From Clostridia bacterium (lineage in GTDB: Bacteria > Bacillota > Sulfobacillia > SLMV01), in NCBI GenBank assembly GCA_003563985.1, contig PWSR01000105.1, forward strand, positions 1 through 32,119: a stretch of 32,119 nt of DNA. Direction: 5' to 3'. Numbering within the stretch: the first letter of the stretch is position 1; the number at the start of each line of letters is the position of its first letter. Shown here piece by piece: positions 9,844 to 16,732 of the stretch. The notes under the pieces were generated by a model. That model did not search any database and had not been told where the DNA came from. It saw nothing but the letters and a program-made list of their open reading frames with translations. The position numbers were made by a program, and so were the translations under genes.

Positions 9844-10811
9844 CCTCGTCCCCTTCCCTCGGCGGCCTTCATTTCCCGGGCCTCGATACCCGTCACCCGC
9901 ACGAAAACGTCTTCCAGGCTGGGCCGGGCGATCCGGGCTTCGTATACTTTTACGCCACCTTCGTTCAGCCGTTGCAGGAGGGGCAGGAGTTCCAGTTCAT
10001 CGGCGGCGGTCAACAGGAGGTTACCCTCCGGATTCCGAGCGATGGCAATGTCCGGGAAGGATTCTCCCAGCAGCCGCGCGCCCTCCTCGAGGTTCCCGTC
10101 CAATGCCAGGAGAAGGGAACTGGATCCGTCGGCCTCGGCGAGCAGGCTCTCCTTGGTATCGATCCGGACGATGCGCCCCGCGACGATGAAAGCGATCCGG
10201 TGGCAAAGTCGTTCCGCCTCTTCTATGTAGTGGGTGGTCAGGAAGATCGTCACGCCGTCGGCATTGAGATCTCCCAGCAGGCGCCGGATCTGTCGGGCGC
10301 TGGCCACATCGATTCCCGTGGTGGGTTCGTCCAGGAAGAGGATCTGCGGCCGATGGATCAGGGCCGCGGCGATGGTGAGTTTGCGCTTCATGCCCCGGGA
10401 GTAGGCGGCGAAGGGGCGCCGACCCACCTCCGCCAGGTCGAATCGATCCAGCAGTTCCCGGGCGCGGGGCTCGCGCACCCGCCGGGGTAGCCCGTACAAT
10501 GCGGCACAGAAGCAGAGGTTGCCGAAGCCGTCCATCTCCCCATAGAGGTTGCTTTCGTCGGGGACGACGCCGATGTGGCCCTGGGCCTCCGAGATGTGCC
10601 CGGGATAGGCGAGACCCAACACCGAGATCTCGCCCCCGGTGGGATCCACCAGGCCCGTGAGGGCGTTGATGGTGGTCGTCTTCCCGGCGCCGTTTGGCCC
10701 CAGGAAGCCGAAGATCTCACCGGCACCGACCCGAAAACTGACGCCGTCCACTGCGACCACGTCCCCGTAGTGCTTGGTGAGATCCCGGACATCCAGTACT
10801 GCGCTCGTCAT
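9840..10811 (-). CDS. ABC transporter ATP-binding protein (exporter type)
   Basis: This 323-residue ATPase powers the adjacent permease. Walker A is GPNGAGKTTT near residue 45, the Q-loop region reads HIGVVPDESNLYGEM, the signature is the variant YSRGMKRK, Walker B is ILFLDEPTTGID, and the switch His lies in TTHYIEEAE. A C-terminal extension of about 90 residues (LLLALDGNLEEGA ... RPSLEDVFVRVTG) is typical of DrrA/CcmA-like exporters. The start is ATG one base after the regulator's stop. The 37 extra residues in the track ORF only shadow the arsR end. The glutamine usual in the Q-loop is replaced by D or E here, as in some drug-exporter ATPases. It overlaps the permease gene by four bases. 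Confidence 0.94.
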   Translation of the reverse strand: MTSAVLDVRDLTKHYGDVVAVDGVSFRVGAGEIFGFLGPNGAGKTTTINALTGLVDPTGGEISVLGLAYPGHISEAQGHIGVVPDESNLYGEMDGFGNLCFCAALYGLPRRVREPRARELLDRFDLAEVGRRPFAAYSRGMKRKLTIAAALIHRPQILFLDEPTTGIDVASARQIRRLLGDLNADGVTIFLTTHYIEEAERLCHRIAFIVAGRIVRIDTKESLLAEADGSSSLLLALDGNLEEGARLLGESFPDIAIARNPEGNLLLTAADELELLPLLQRLNEGGVKVYEARIARPSLEDVFVRVTGIEAREMKAAEGRGRG

Positions 10812-10812
10812 C

Positions 10813-11154
10813 CTAGCTAGTCCGCCCACAGGTGCGGGAGGGATGACATTCCGAGGAATCCCTTTGGCAGGCCCCATCGGGTTCATCGAGTAGTTCCGCC
10901 AGTCCCTCCAGGCGGGCGGCAATCTCCCGAATGGTGGCAGTATCCGCCCGGTAATGCGTCCAGTAGCTGCGTTTTTCCCCCGTTACCAATCCCGCCCTAC
11001 GCAGGATGCCCAGGTGTTGGGATACCGTGGCTTCCGAGACGCCGGCGCGCTTGGCAACTTCCCCGACGCAGAGGTCGGCGCGCAGCGAGGTGAGGATGCC
11101 CAGGCGAGTCGGGTCCGACAGTGCCCGCAAGATTTCCGTGAGTTCCATCTCCAT
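10813..11154 (-). CDS. ArsR-family winged-helix repressor
   Basis: This 113-residue regulator has the fold LTEILRALSDPTRLGILTSLR, then CVGEVAKRAGVSEATVSQHLGILRRAGLV as the recognition helix-turn-helix, then the wing (TGEKRSYWTHYR). ELCVGE-like cysteines are the arsenic/cadmium site in classical ArsR; here one Cys is seen (DLCVGEVA). The C-terminal tail carries three more Cys (ACQRDSSECHPSRTC) and could bind a metal or sense thiol chemistry. The start is ATG with GGGAGG upstream. A perfect dyad sits just upstream, so autorepression is likely. It is the first gene of an operon with the ABC exporter and presumably derepresses it when the exported substrate or stress appears. Confidence 0.92.
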   Translation of the reverse strand: MEMELTEILRALSDPTRLGILTSLRADLCVGEVAKRAGVSEATVSQHLGILRRAGLVTGEKRSYWTHYRADTATIREIAARLEGLAELLDEPDGACQRDSSECHPSRTCGRTS

Positions 11155-11177
11155 TTGATTAACCTCCCAGCGTAATG

Positions 11178-11195
11178 ATTAGGTGATTACCTAAT
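11178..11195 (-). promoter_or_regulatory. Likely operator of the ArsR-type regulator
   Basis: ATTAGGT-GATT-ACCTAAT is a perfect 7-bp dyad with a 4-base spacer, in an AT-rich island, 24 bases before the regulator ATG. Position, size and symmetry are those of an ArsR-family operator. The decayed copy nearby keeps the flanking CAGCG-AATGATT but has lost the dyad. Confidence 0.7.
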
Positions 11196-11414
11196 TAGTA
11201 TGCCGTTCTCGCTCCGGCTCCGTCAAGGGATTACGACGGATTCTCCGTCCTTTCCCTGGACGAAGGGACCGTTGGGATGCACCCGGTGACCCATATGCGG
11301 GGAAGATTGCGGCGGAAGGCCGTTTGCATTCGCTCCATCGTGGCCGTGACGCTAGCGATCCTTGGGATGCGGCGGACCATATCACGAGGACATGCGTTCT
11401 CTCTCCTTTTCCGA

Positions 11415-11690
11415 CAAAAGAAATTCAGATGCGCCCGGGATTCCCTATGCTCGTGGCGAGAGCAGGTTGCGAAGGGCGCTAGCATGCTCCATGGGATGGT
11501 CGGATGCGGGACCCGGCGCTCCGGAAGGCGTTGACAGTAGATCATTTTCGCGCCCGACCGAGGGTTCGGGCTTCGAACACCTTCGCGCCGCCCTCGCGCC
11601 GTGAAGCGGTGGACCCGGATCCGAAAGTGCACGCACAATTTCTGCGAGTTCGATCTCCATGACGGCCAGATTCTCAGCGCAATGATTTCG
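11415..11690 (-). pseudogene. Decayed, internally deleted duplicate of the arsR-ABC exporter operon
   Basis: Reading the minus strand, three fragments follow in the same order as the intact operon. At 11660 an ATG opens MEIELAEIVRALSDP, nearly identical to the regulator start MEMELTEILRALSDP, and the leader CAGCGcAATGATT also matches. Around 11600-11552 comes KVFEAR, matching KVYEAR near the end of the ATPase. Around 11550-11415 comes sequence matching the last 45 or so codons of the permease, down to its stop (CTGCTcTCGCCAcGAGCATA versus CTGCTATTCGCCATGAGCAT). Frames are broken and two large deletions join the fragments. The bases from 11200 to 11410 hold no gene I can recognise. No insertion sequence or direct repeat is evident. 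The copy is inferred to be a tandem duplication or second acquisition that then decayed. Confidence 0.75.
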
Positions 11691-11737
11691 CGGGGATCCG
11701 CACTGATCGGGGTGTATTGCTTCGCGCAATCGGGGAA

Positions 11738-12256
11738 TCATCCCGTCGCGACGTACGTTGCGGTGGTCACGCTGGCGACCAGGAATGCTACCGTTATCCA
11801 GCGCCCCAGGGGTGAAAAGCGCAGTTGGAATTCTTCGTAGGTGGAGGACACCGTGGCCGTACGATATCGCGTGTACTCCCACGCGAAGAGGAAGGCCAGG
11901 GTCCAAAGAAGCCAGGTCGCTGCGACGATGGGGGAGATGCCGATGGGAAGGATGCGCGTCGGCATGGTGGCCGCCCGCGACATCCAAAGGACGCCCCAAA
12001 GGGCGAGGATTGCGCGCGTGGGATTGCGGTAACGCTCCTCCATCCTGGAGCGGGTACGCAATGGGAACTTCTCCATGTATGTGGGCACCCATCGCTCCCC
12101 GGTGCGATACAGGGGATCGAAATAGACGGTGGCGAGGGCGAGGAGCAAGCCTCCGGCGACCAGCTGCCCGATGCGGCCACCGGCGAACGCGGCGACCGGG
12201 GCCGCCGAGGCGATCACCAGGATTCCGTAGGCCTTCACAAGCCACTTGTAGTCCAT
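11738..12256 (-). CDS. Membrane protein of unknown function
   Basis: I do not recognise this 172-residue protein. It has a hydrophobic pair near the N-terminus (VKAYGILVIASAAPVAAFAGG and GQLVAGGLLLALATVYF), a basic loop (FPLRTRSRMEERYRNPTR), two or three more membrane segments (AILALWGVLWMS, IVAATWLLWTLAFLFAWEY) and a last one at the C-terminus. Between them is a Tyr/Arg-rich cytoplasmic stretch. Four to five membrane passes are likely. The start is ATG (a TTG lies just before it) after a run of eight G that may serve as ribosome site. It lies directly upstream of the decayed arsR-ABC copy on the same strand and may once have belonged with it. Base composition looks like its neighbours. Confidence 0.65.
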   Translation of the reverse strand: MDYKWLVKAYGILVIASAAPVAAFAGGRIGQLVAGGLLLALATVYFDPLYRTGERWVPTYMEKFPLRTRSRMEERYRNPTRAILALWGVLWMSRAATMPTRILPIGISPIVAATWLLWTLAFLFAWEYTRYRTATVSSTYEEFQLRFSPLGRWITVAFLVASVTTATYVATG

Positions 12257-12420
12257 CAACTACCCCCCCAGTGCAAGTCTGCTTCCATCGACACTATACA
12301 CCGACGGGGCAAGGCGAGAAATGTGCCCCGCGGATGGAATTTGCCATGGGGGATCGGCTCAGGGTGCGCCCGCGCTATCTTCGGATTTGGGGTAGGGCGA
12401 TTCGGTTAGAAGAGGTGGGA

Positions 12421-12458
12421 ACGATGCCCGGGCAGTTACACTCAATCCCGGGCATCGT
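12421..12458 (-). terminator. Strong hairpin downstream of the peroxiredoxin-desulforedoxin operon
   Basis: ACGATGCCCGGG and CCCGGGCATCGT form a perfect 12-bp stem around a 14-base loop, starting 18 bases after the desulforedoxin stop on the minus strand. There is only a weak pyrimidine tail (TTCCCACCTCTTC). It is probably a transcript 3' end or terminator. The rest of the gap to 12257 shows no gene. Confidence 0.5.
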
Positions 12459-12476
12459 AGGATAAATTGTGGGTCG

Positions 12477-12599
12477 CTACTCGTCGCGCATATCCATGTT
12501 TTGACCACAACATACCAAGTCGCCGTAAGATCCTTCCAGGACCTTCACGACATTACCGCATACTGCGCATTCGTACACCTTGCCGGTTTCGGCTGGCAT
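12477..12599 (-). CDS. Desulforedoxin (40 aa; absent from the ORF track)
   Basis: Desulforedoxin is a tiny homodimeric iron protein with one Fe(Cys)4 site per chain. It acts as an electron carrier in oxidative-stress defence of anaerobes and also forms the N-terminal domain of desulfoferrodoxin. The 40 residues carry the full ligand set: VYECAVCGNVVKVLEG (CxxC, residues 11 and 14) and LVCCGQNMD (adjacent Cys 30 and 31). The pattern closely follows the stand-alone Desulfovibrio protein as I recall it. The ATG at 12599 has AAAGGAGGT upstream, and this site overlaps the TAA stop of the peroxiredoxin gene, so the two are co-translated. There is no superoxide-reductase domain after it; the stop follows directly. 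Electron transfer to the peroxiredoxin is a reasonable inference, not shown. Confidence 0.93.
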   Translation of the reverse strand: MPAETGKVYECAVCGNVVKVLEGSYGDLVCCGQNMDMRDE

Positions 12600-12603
12600 C
12601 GCA

Positions 12604-13062
12604 TTACCTCCTTTCCGGTTCTTCGTCGAGGAACGCCAGTATCTCGCCCATGTCGGGTACCTCGGACATGGGATAGATCTTCTTGAAGATGATTTCGGAG
12701 TCTTGGTTCAAGATGACGTTGGCGCGTTCGGAGGTGCCCCCTTCGGCGAGGAACAGTTCCAACGATTGCGCGAGTTCGCCGTGGGGCCAGAAATCACAGA
12801 GCAGCGGGGTTTGTTCGATCCCGAGGCTCTCGGCCCAGGCTTTCTTGCAGGGAACCGAGTCCACGCTCACGCCCAGCGCAACCGTATCCCGCTTCGCCAG
12901 GGCCTCGTAGTTTGCTTCCAAGGACAGCATGTGGTCGGCGCACACCTTCGTCCAGGCCAGAGGGTGGAAGGATAGGAGCACCCGCTTCCCCCGGAGTCCA
13001 TCCCGGGTGTGCGTTGTGCCCGTGTGATCCTTCAATTCAAAGTCCATCGAGTTCTCAGTCAA
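12604..13062 (-). CDS. Peroxiredoxin (AhpC/TSA family)
   Basis: This thiol peroxidase reduces H2O2 or organic peroxides in the cytoplasm. It has 152 residues. The peroxidatic Cys is in FHPLAWTKVCADHM (residue 41), where the usual PxxxTxxC is preserved (P-L-A-W-T-K-V-C). The conserved Arg is in TSERANVILN. A further Cys in SVDSVPCKKAW might act as resolving residue. The start is TTG with AGGAGGG six bases upstream; MTENSMDFELKDHTG fits the family N-terminus. It is the first gene of a two-gene operon with desulforedoxin, a pairing that suggests defence against oxygen in an anaerobe. It is divergent from the amidohydrolase cluster. Confidence 0.93.
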   Translation of the reverse strand: MTENSMDFELKDHTGTTHTRDGLRGKRVLLSFHPLAWTKVCADHMLSLEANYEALAKRDTVALGVSVDSVPCKKAWAESLGIEQTPLLCDFWPHGELAQSLELFLAEGGTSERANVILNQDSEIIFKKIYPMSEVPDMGEILAFLDEEPERR

Positions 13063-13252
13063 GGAAATCCCTCCTGCGCGTAGTATGTTGCGTCACGCTT
13101 CATCACTATGGATACCTTTCCACCGATGCTCCGAGACCAAACTACCGATGCCCCGGTCCGCAGGATGTTGGTGGCGTCCCGGAGAAGTCTGTCGAGACGA
13201 CTTCGACAAGACGGCGAAGTGTGAGCAACAGTGAGAGTGAGGAGGTATGCGA

Positions 13253-14416
13253 ATGCTGGCGATCATAAACGCAGAAATCGTTCCCGTGTCCGGGGACCCC
13301 ATTTCCGGGGGCACCGTCCTCGTGGAGGATGGCAGGATTGTCGCCCTGGGGACCGATGTGGATATCCCCGATGGGACGCGAATCATCGATGCCGCGGGGA
13401 GAACGGTGACGCCCGGGATCGTGGAGGCCCATGCCCACGTGGGGATCAGCGAACAGGGTCTCGGTGCCGAGGGTTCCGACCACAACGAGACCACCGATCC
13501 CGTCACCCCGCATATGCGGGCCATCGACGGTATCAATCCGCGCGATGACGCCTTCCGGGAATTCCGCGAGGCGGGCATCACGTCGGCCCTGGTTCCGCCG
13601 GGAAGCGCGAACCTGTTGGGTGGTAGCGCCGTGGTGATCAAGTGCGCGGGGGACATCGTCGATGACATGGTGATGAAGGATCCCGCGGGCATGAAGGCCG
13701 CCCTGGGCGAGAACCCCAAGGGTGCCTACGGCAAACGCCAGGGAAAGGCGCCCGCCACCCGGATGGGTTCGGCGGCCCTTCTGCGCGAGGCATTGACGGC
13801 GGCGGCCGAGTACCTGGAGAAGAAGGAGAAAGTCGAAGGGGGCGGCGATCCCCCCTCCTATAACGCCAAGCACGAAGCCATGATCCCGGTGCTCCGGGGG
13901 GAGATGCCCCTGCGGATTCACTGCCACCGCGCCGACGACATCGTCACCGCGGTCCGCATATCCGAGGAGTTCGGGCTGAAGTACACCCTGGAACACGTCA
14001 CCGAGGGGCAATACGTAGCCGAGCTGCTGGCCAAGCACCAGGTGCCCTGCGCCGTGGGTCCCACCCTCCAGCACGGATCCAAGGTGGAAAACCGGGAGCG
14101 CGATTTCCGGGCGCCCATCGCCCTGATCCGGGCCGGCGTCCCCATGTGCTTTACCACCGACCACCCGGTTGTTGCGGGGCAGTTCCTACCCCTGACGGCG
14201 GGCATCGCCGTCTCCTGGGGCATGGACTACGATGTGGCCCTCCGCTGCATCACCCTGGCCTCCGCGGAACACGCGGGCGTCGCGGATCGCGTGGGTTCCC
14301 TGGAGGCCGGCAAGGACGCGGACATCGTGATCTGGTCCGGGGATCCCCTGGATTACGGCACCTTCGCCGACGTGACCATCATAGACGGTGAGATCGTCTA
14401 CGAGAGAGAGGTGTGA
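13253..14416 (+). CDS. Amidohydrolase, imidazolonepropionase-like (paralog 1 of 4)
   Basis: This is a metal-dependent TIM-barrel hydrolase of the amidohydrolase superfamily (COG1228-like), which hydrolyses amide, imide or peptide bonds. It has 387 residues. Metal ligands: HAH at residues 60 and 62 (GIVEAHAHVG), His in RIHCHRADDI (about 223-225), His in LEHVTEG (248), and Asp in TTDHPV (303). The beta-sandwich closes with GSLEAGKDADIVIWSGDPLD. GMKAALGENPK before the barrel His is a hallmark of this subgroup. I choose ATG at 13253, six bases after GAGGAGGT, over the ATG two codons earlier. It is the first of four head-to-tail paralogs. The substrate is unknown; relatives include dipeptidases and imidazolonepropionase, but no hut genes are here. 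Confidence 0.88.
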   Translation: MLAIINAEIVPVSGDPISGGTVLVEDGRIVALGTDVDIPDGTRIIDAAGRTVTPGIVEAHAHVGISEQGLGAEGSDHNETTDPVTPHMRAIDGINPRDDAFREFREAGITSALVPPGSANLLGGSAVVIKCAGDIVDDMVMKDPAGMKAALGENPKGAYGKRQGKAPATRMGSAALLREALTAAAEYLEKKEKVEGGGDPPSYNAKHEAMIPVLRGEMPLRIHCHRADDIVTAVRISEEFGLKYTLEHVTEGQYVAELLAKHQVPCAVGPTLQHGSKVENRERDFRAPIALIRAGVPMCFTTDHPVVAGQFLPLTAGIAVSWGMDYDVALRCITLASAEHAGVADRVGSLEAGKDADIVIWSGDPLDYGTFADVTIIDGEIVYEREV

Positions 14417-14418
14417 CC

Positions 14419-15564
14419 ATGCACGCTTACATAGGAGCCAAGATCTATCCCGTGGACGGTCCCCCCATCGATGATGGCGTGATTCTGGTCGAGGACGGCA
14501 AGATCGCCGGCATCGGGGGTGACCTGCCGATCCCCGACGGGGTCGAGGTCGTGGACCTCTCGGGCAAGGTCATCATCCCCGGGCTCGTGGATGCCCACAG
14601 CCACGCGGGCATGTGGGGTGACGGGGAAGGTGAGGCGTCCCAGGACGGCAACGAGCGCCCCGGGCCCATAACCGCCGACGTGGATGCCATCGATTCGGTG
14701 AACCCCCATCACACCAGTTTCGCCAGCTGCCGCGAGGGAGGCGTGACAACGGTCCAGATCCACCCGGGTTCGGGGAACGCCATCGGCGGACTGTGCTTCG
14801 CCGCCAAGACGGCGGGCGAGGTGGTCGACGACATGGTGCTCAAGGCGCCGACGGGCCTCAAGGGCGCCCTGGGTGAGAACCCCAAGCGCGGTGCGGGCAA
14901 GGATTCCCCCAAGACGCGGATGGGGACCGCGGCCCTCATACGCGACTACTTCGCCCGGGCCCGGGAGTACGGCCGGAAACGAGATGAGGGCAAGTCTCCG
15001 GATCCCGATCGCGGCCTGGAGAACGTCCTCAGGGTGTTGGAGGGCGAGATTCCCTTCCGCGTCCACGCTCACCGCTCCGACGACATCGTGACGGCGGTCC
15101 GCCTCTGTGAAGAACTGGGCATCGCCTACAATATCGAGCACTGCACCGACGGGTATCTCATCGCCGGCTTCCTGGGTGAGCGGGGTATCGCCGCCCACGT
15201 GGGTCCGGGGCTCTCCAGCCGGGGCAAGGTGGAGACCGCCAACCGCCACGAGGGGAACGCGGCGATCCTGGCGGCGGCGGGCGTGAAGGTTTGCCTGGTC
15301 ACCGACCATCCCTTCCTGGATGCCCGCTACCTCATGGCCTACGGGGGGGTTGCGCAGAAGTACGGTCTGTCCTTCGAGGATACCCTGCGGGCGCTGACCA
15401 TCTGTCCCGCGGAATCCATCGGGGTCGACGATCGCGTGGGATCTCTATCCCAGGGCAAGGATGCGGACTTTCTGGTGCTGGCCGGGGAACCATTCAGTTT
15501 CAAGTCCCCCGTACTCGCCACATTCATCGAGGGCGTCGAAGTGTACACGAGGCCGACCCTGTAG
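14419..15564 (+). CDS. Amidohydrolase, imidazolonepropionase-like (paralog 2 of 4, most divergent)
   Basis: It has 381 residues and the same architecture as its neighbours: HSH at 60 and 62 (GLVDAHSHAGM), His in RVHAHRSDDI, IEHCTDGYL, Asp in VTDHPF, and GSLSQGKDADFLVLAGEP at the end. It differs from the other three at several conserved spots: Ala for Cys and Ser for Ala in RVHAHRSDD, SSRGKVE near the catalytic pocket, and CFAAKTAGEVVDD before the KGALGENPKRG block. Its specificity is therefore probably different. ATG at 14419 follows GAGAGGTG by about five bases; a GTG overlapping the previous stop is an alternative. Its end and the next start are 13 bases apart. Confidence 0.87.
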   Translation: MHAYIGAKIYPVDGPPIDDGVILVEDGKIAGIGGDLPIPDGVEVVDLSGKVIIPGLVDAHSHAGMWGDGEGEASQDGNERPGPITADVDAIDSVNPHHTSFASCREGGVTTVQIHPGSGNAIGGLCFAAKTAGEVVDDMVLKAPTGLKGALGENPKRGAGKDSPKTRMGTAALIRDYFARAREYGRKRDEGKSPDPDRGLENVLRVLEGEIPFRVHAHRSDDIVTAVRLCEELGIAYNIEHCTDGYLIAGFLGERGIAAHVGPGLSSRGKVETANRHEGNAAILAAAGVKVCLVTDHPFLDARYLMAYGGVAQKYGLSFEDTLRALTICPAESIGVDDRVGSLSQGKDADFLVLAGEPFSFKSPVLATFIEGVEVYTRPTL

Positions 15565-15577
15565 GAGGGAGAGGAAT

Positions 15578-16732
15578 ATGCTAGCCGTAATCAATGCGAG
15601 ACTGCACCCGGTATCCTCCTCCCCCGGACGGGGTGGGCTATTGATCCGGGAGGGCAAGATCCTGGAGGCAGGAGACATCCGGGTGCCCGAGGACACCCCG
15701 ACCATCGATGCCCGGGAACGAATCGTCACCCCGGGGATCATCGAGGCCCATTGTCACGCCGGCCTGTCCGAGGAGGGCATCGGTTGGGAGGGGAATGACG
15801 GTAACGAGCGCAGCGACCCCATTACACCCCACGTCCGGGCGATCGACGGTGCGAACCCCGAGGACAAGGCCTTTCGGTTCTTCCGGGAGGCGGGCATCAC
15901 GGCATCCCAGCTGACCCCCGGCAGTGCGAACATCATCGGCGGGGAGCAGCTGGTGGCCAAGTCCCGGGAGACCGTGTTCATCGACGAGATGATCGTCCTC
16001 CGCCCCTCGGGTATGAAGGCCGCCCTGGGGGAGAATCCGAAGCGCGTGTACGGTCCCAAGAAGAGCCCCGCGACCCGCATGGGGAACGCTGCGGTGATGC
16101 GGAAATGGCTCGACCGTGCGTTGGCCTACGCGGACAAGAAGGATGCCGGGGACTCGCCGGACTTTGACATGATCCTCGAATCCCTGATCCCGGTGGTCCG
16201 GGGCGATCTTCCCCTGCGCATTCACTGCCACCGGGCCGACGACATATCAACCGCACTGCGTCTCGCCGAGGAGTTTTCCCTGAGATTCTCGCTGGAGCAC
16301 GTGACCCAGGGCCACCTGGTGGCCGATACTCTCGCCGAGCGGGATGTATTCTGCGCCGTCGGGCCCAGCATGGTCCACGAGGCGAAGGTGGAGATGCGGG
16401 GCAACGGGTTCGAGAACGCGGCGAAGATGGTCCGGGCCGGCGTGCGATTCTGTCTCACCAACGACCACCCGGTGGTCCACGGGCGCAACCTGCCCGCCGC
16501 CGCCGGTTTGCTCCAGGCGGCGGGAGTTCCCGCGGCCCAGGCCCTCAAGAGCATCACGTTGGCGGCCGCGGAGCACATCGGCCTCGGGGACCGCATGGGA
16601 TCCCTGGACGTCGGCAAGGATGCCGACGTCGTCATCTGGTCCGGGGATCCCCTGGATGCCCGCAGCTTCGCCGACGTCACCATCATCGACGGCGAGATCG
16701 CCCACTGCAGGGGAGGGGATAGTGGATGCTAG
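15578..16732 (+). CDS. Amidohydrolase, imidazolonepropionase-like (paralog 3 of 4)
   Basis: This third paralog has 384 residues. Metal-site motifs are GIIEAHCHAGL (HxH at 58 and 60), RIHCHRADDI, LEHVTQGHL and TNDHPV, where Asn replaces the Thr before the catalytic Asp. The KAALGENPKRVYG block is kept. The start at 15578 follows TAGGAGGGAGAGG; the track ORF starts 39 codons too early, inside paralog 2. It overlaps paralog 4 by seven bases, so translation of the two is linked. The N-terminus MLAVINARLHPV resembles MLAITNARIHTG of paralog 4 and MLAIINAEIVPV of paralog 1, which supports tandem duplication. Confidence 0.88.
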   Translation: MLAVINARLHPVSSSPGRGGLLIREGKILEAGDIRVPEDTPTIDARERIVTPGIIEAHCHAGLSEEGIGWEGNDGNERSDPITPHVRAIDGANPEDKAFRFFREAGITASQLTPGSANIIGGEQLVAKSRETVFIDEMIVLRPSGMKAALGENPKRVYGPKKSPATRMGNAAVMRKWLDRALAYADKKDAGDSPDFDMILESLIPVVRGDLPLRIHCHRADDISTALRLAEEFSLRFSLEHVTQGHLVADTLAERDVFCAVGPSMVHEAKVEMRGNGFENAAKMVRAGVRFCLTNDHPVVHGRNLPAAAGLLQAAGVPAAQALKSITLAAAEHIGLGDRMGSLDVGKDADVVIWSGDPLDARSFADVTIIDGEIAHCRGGDSGC

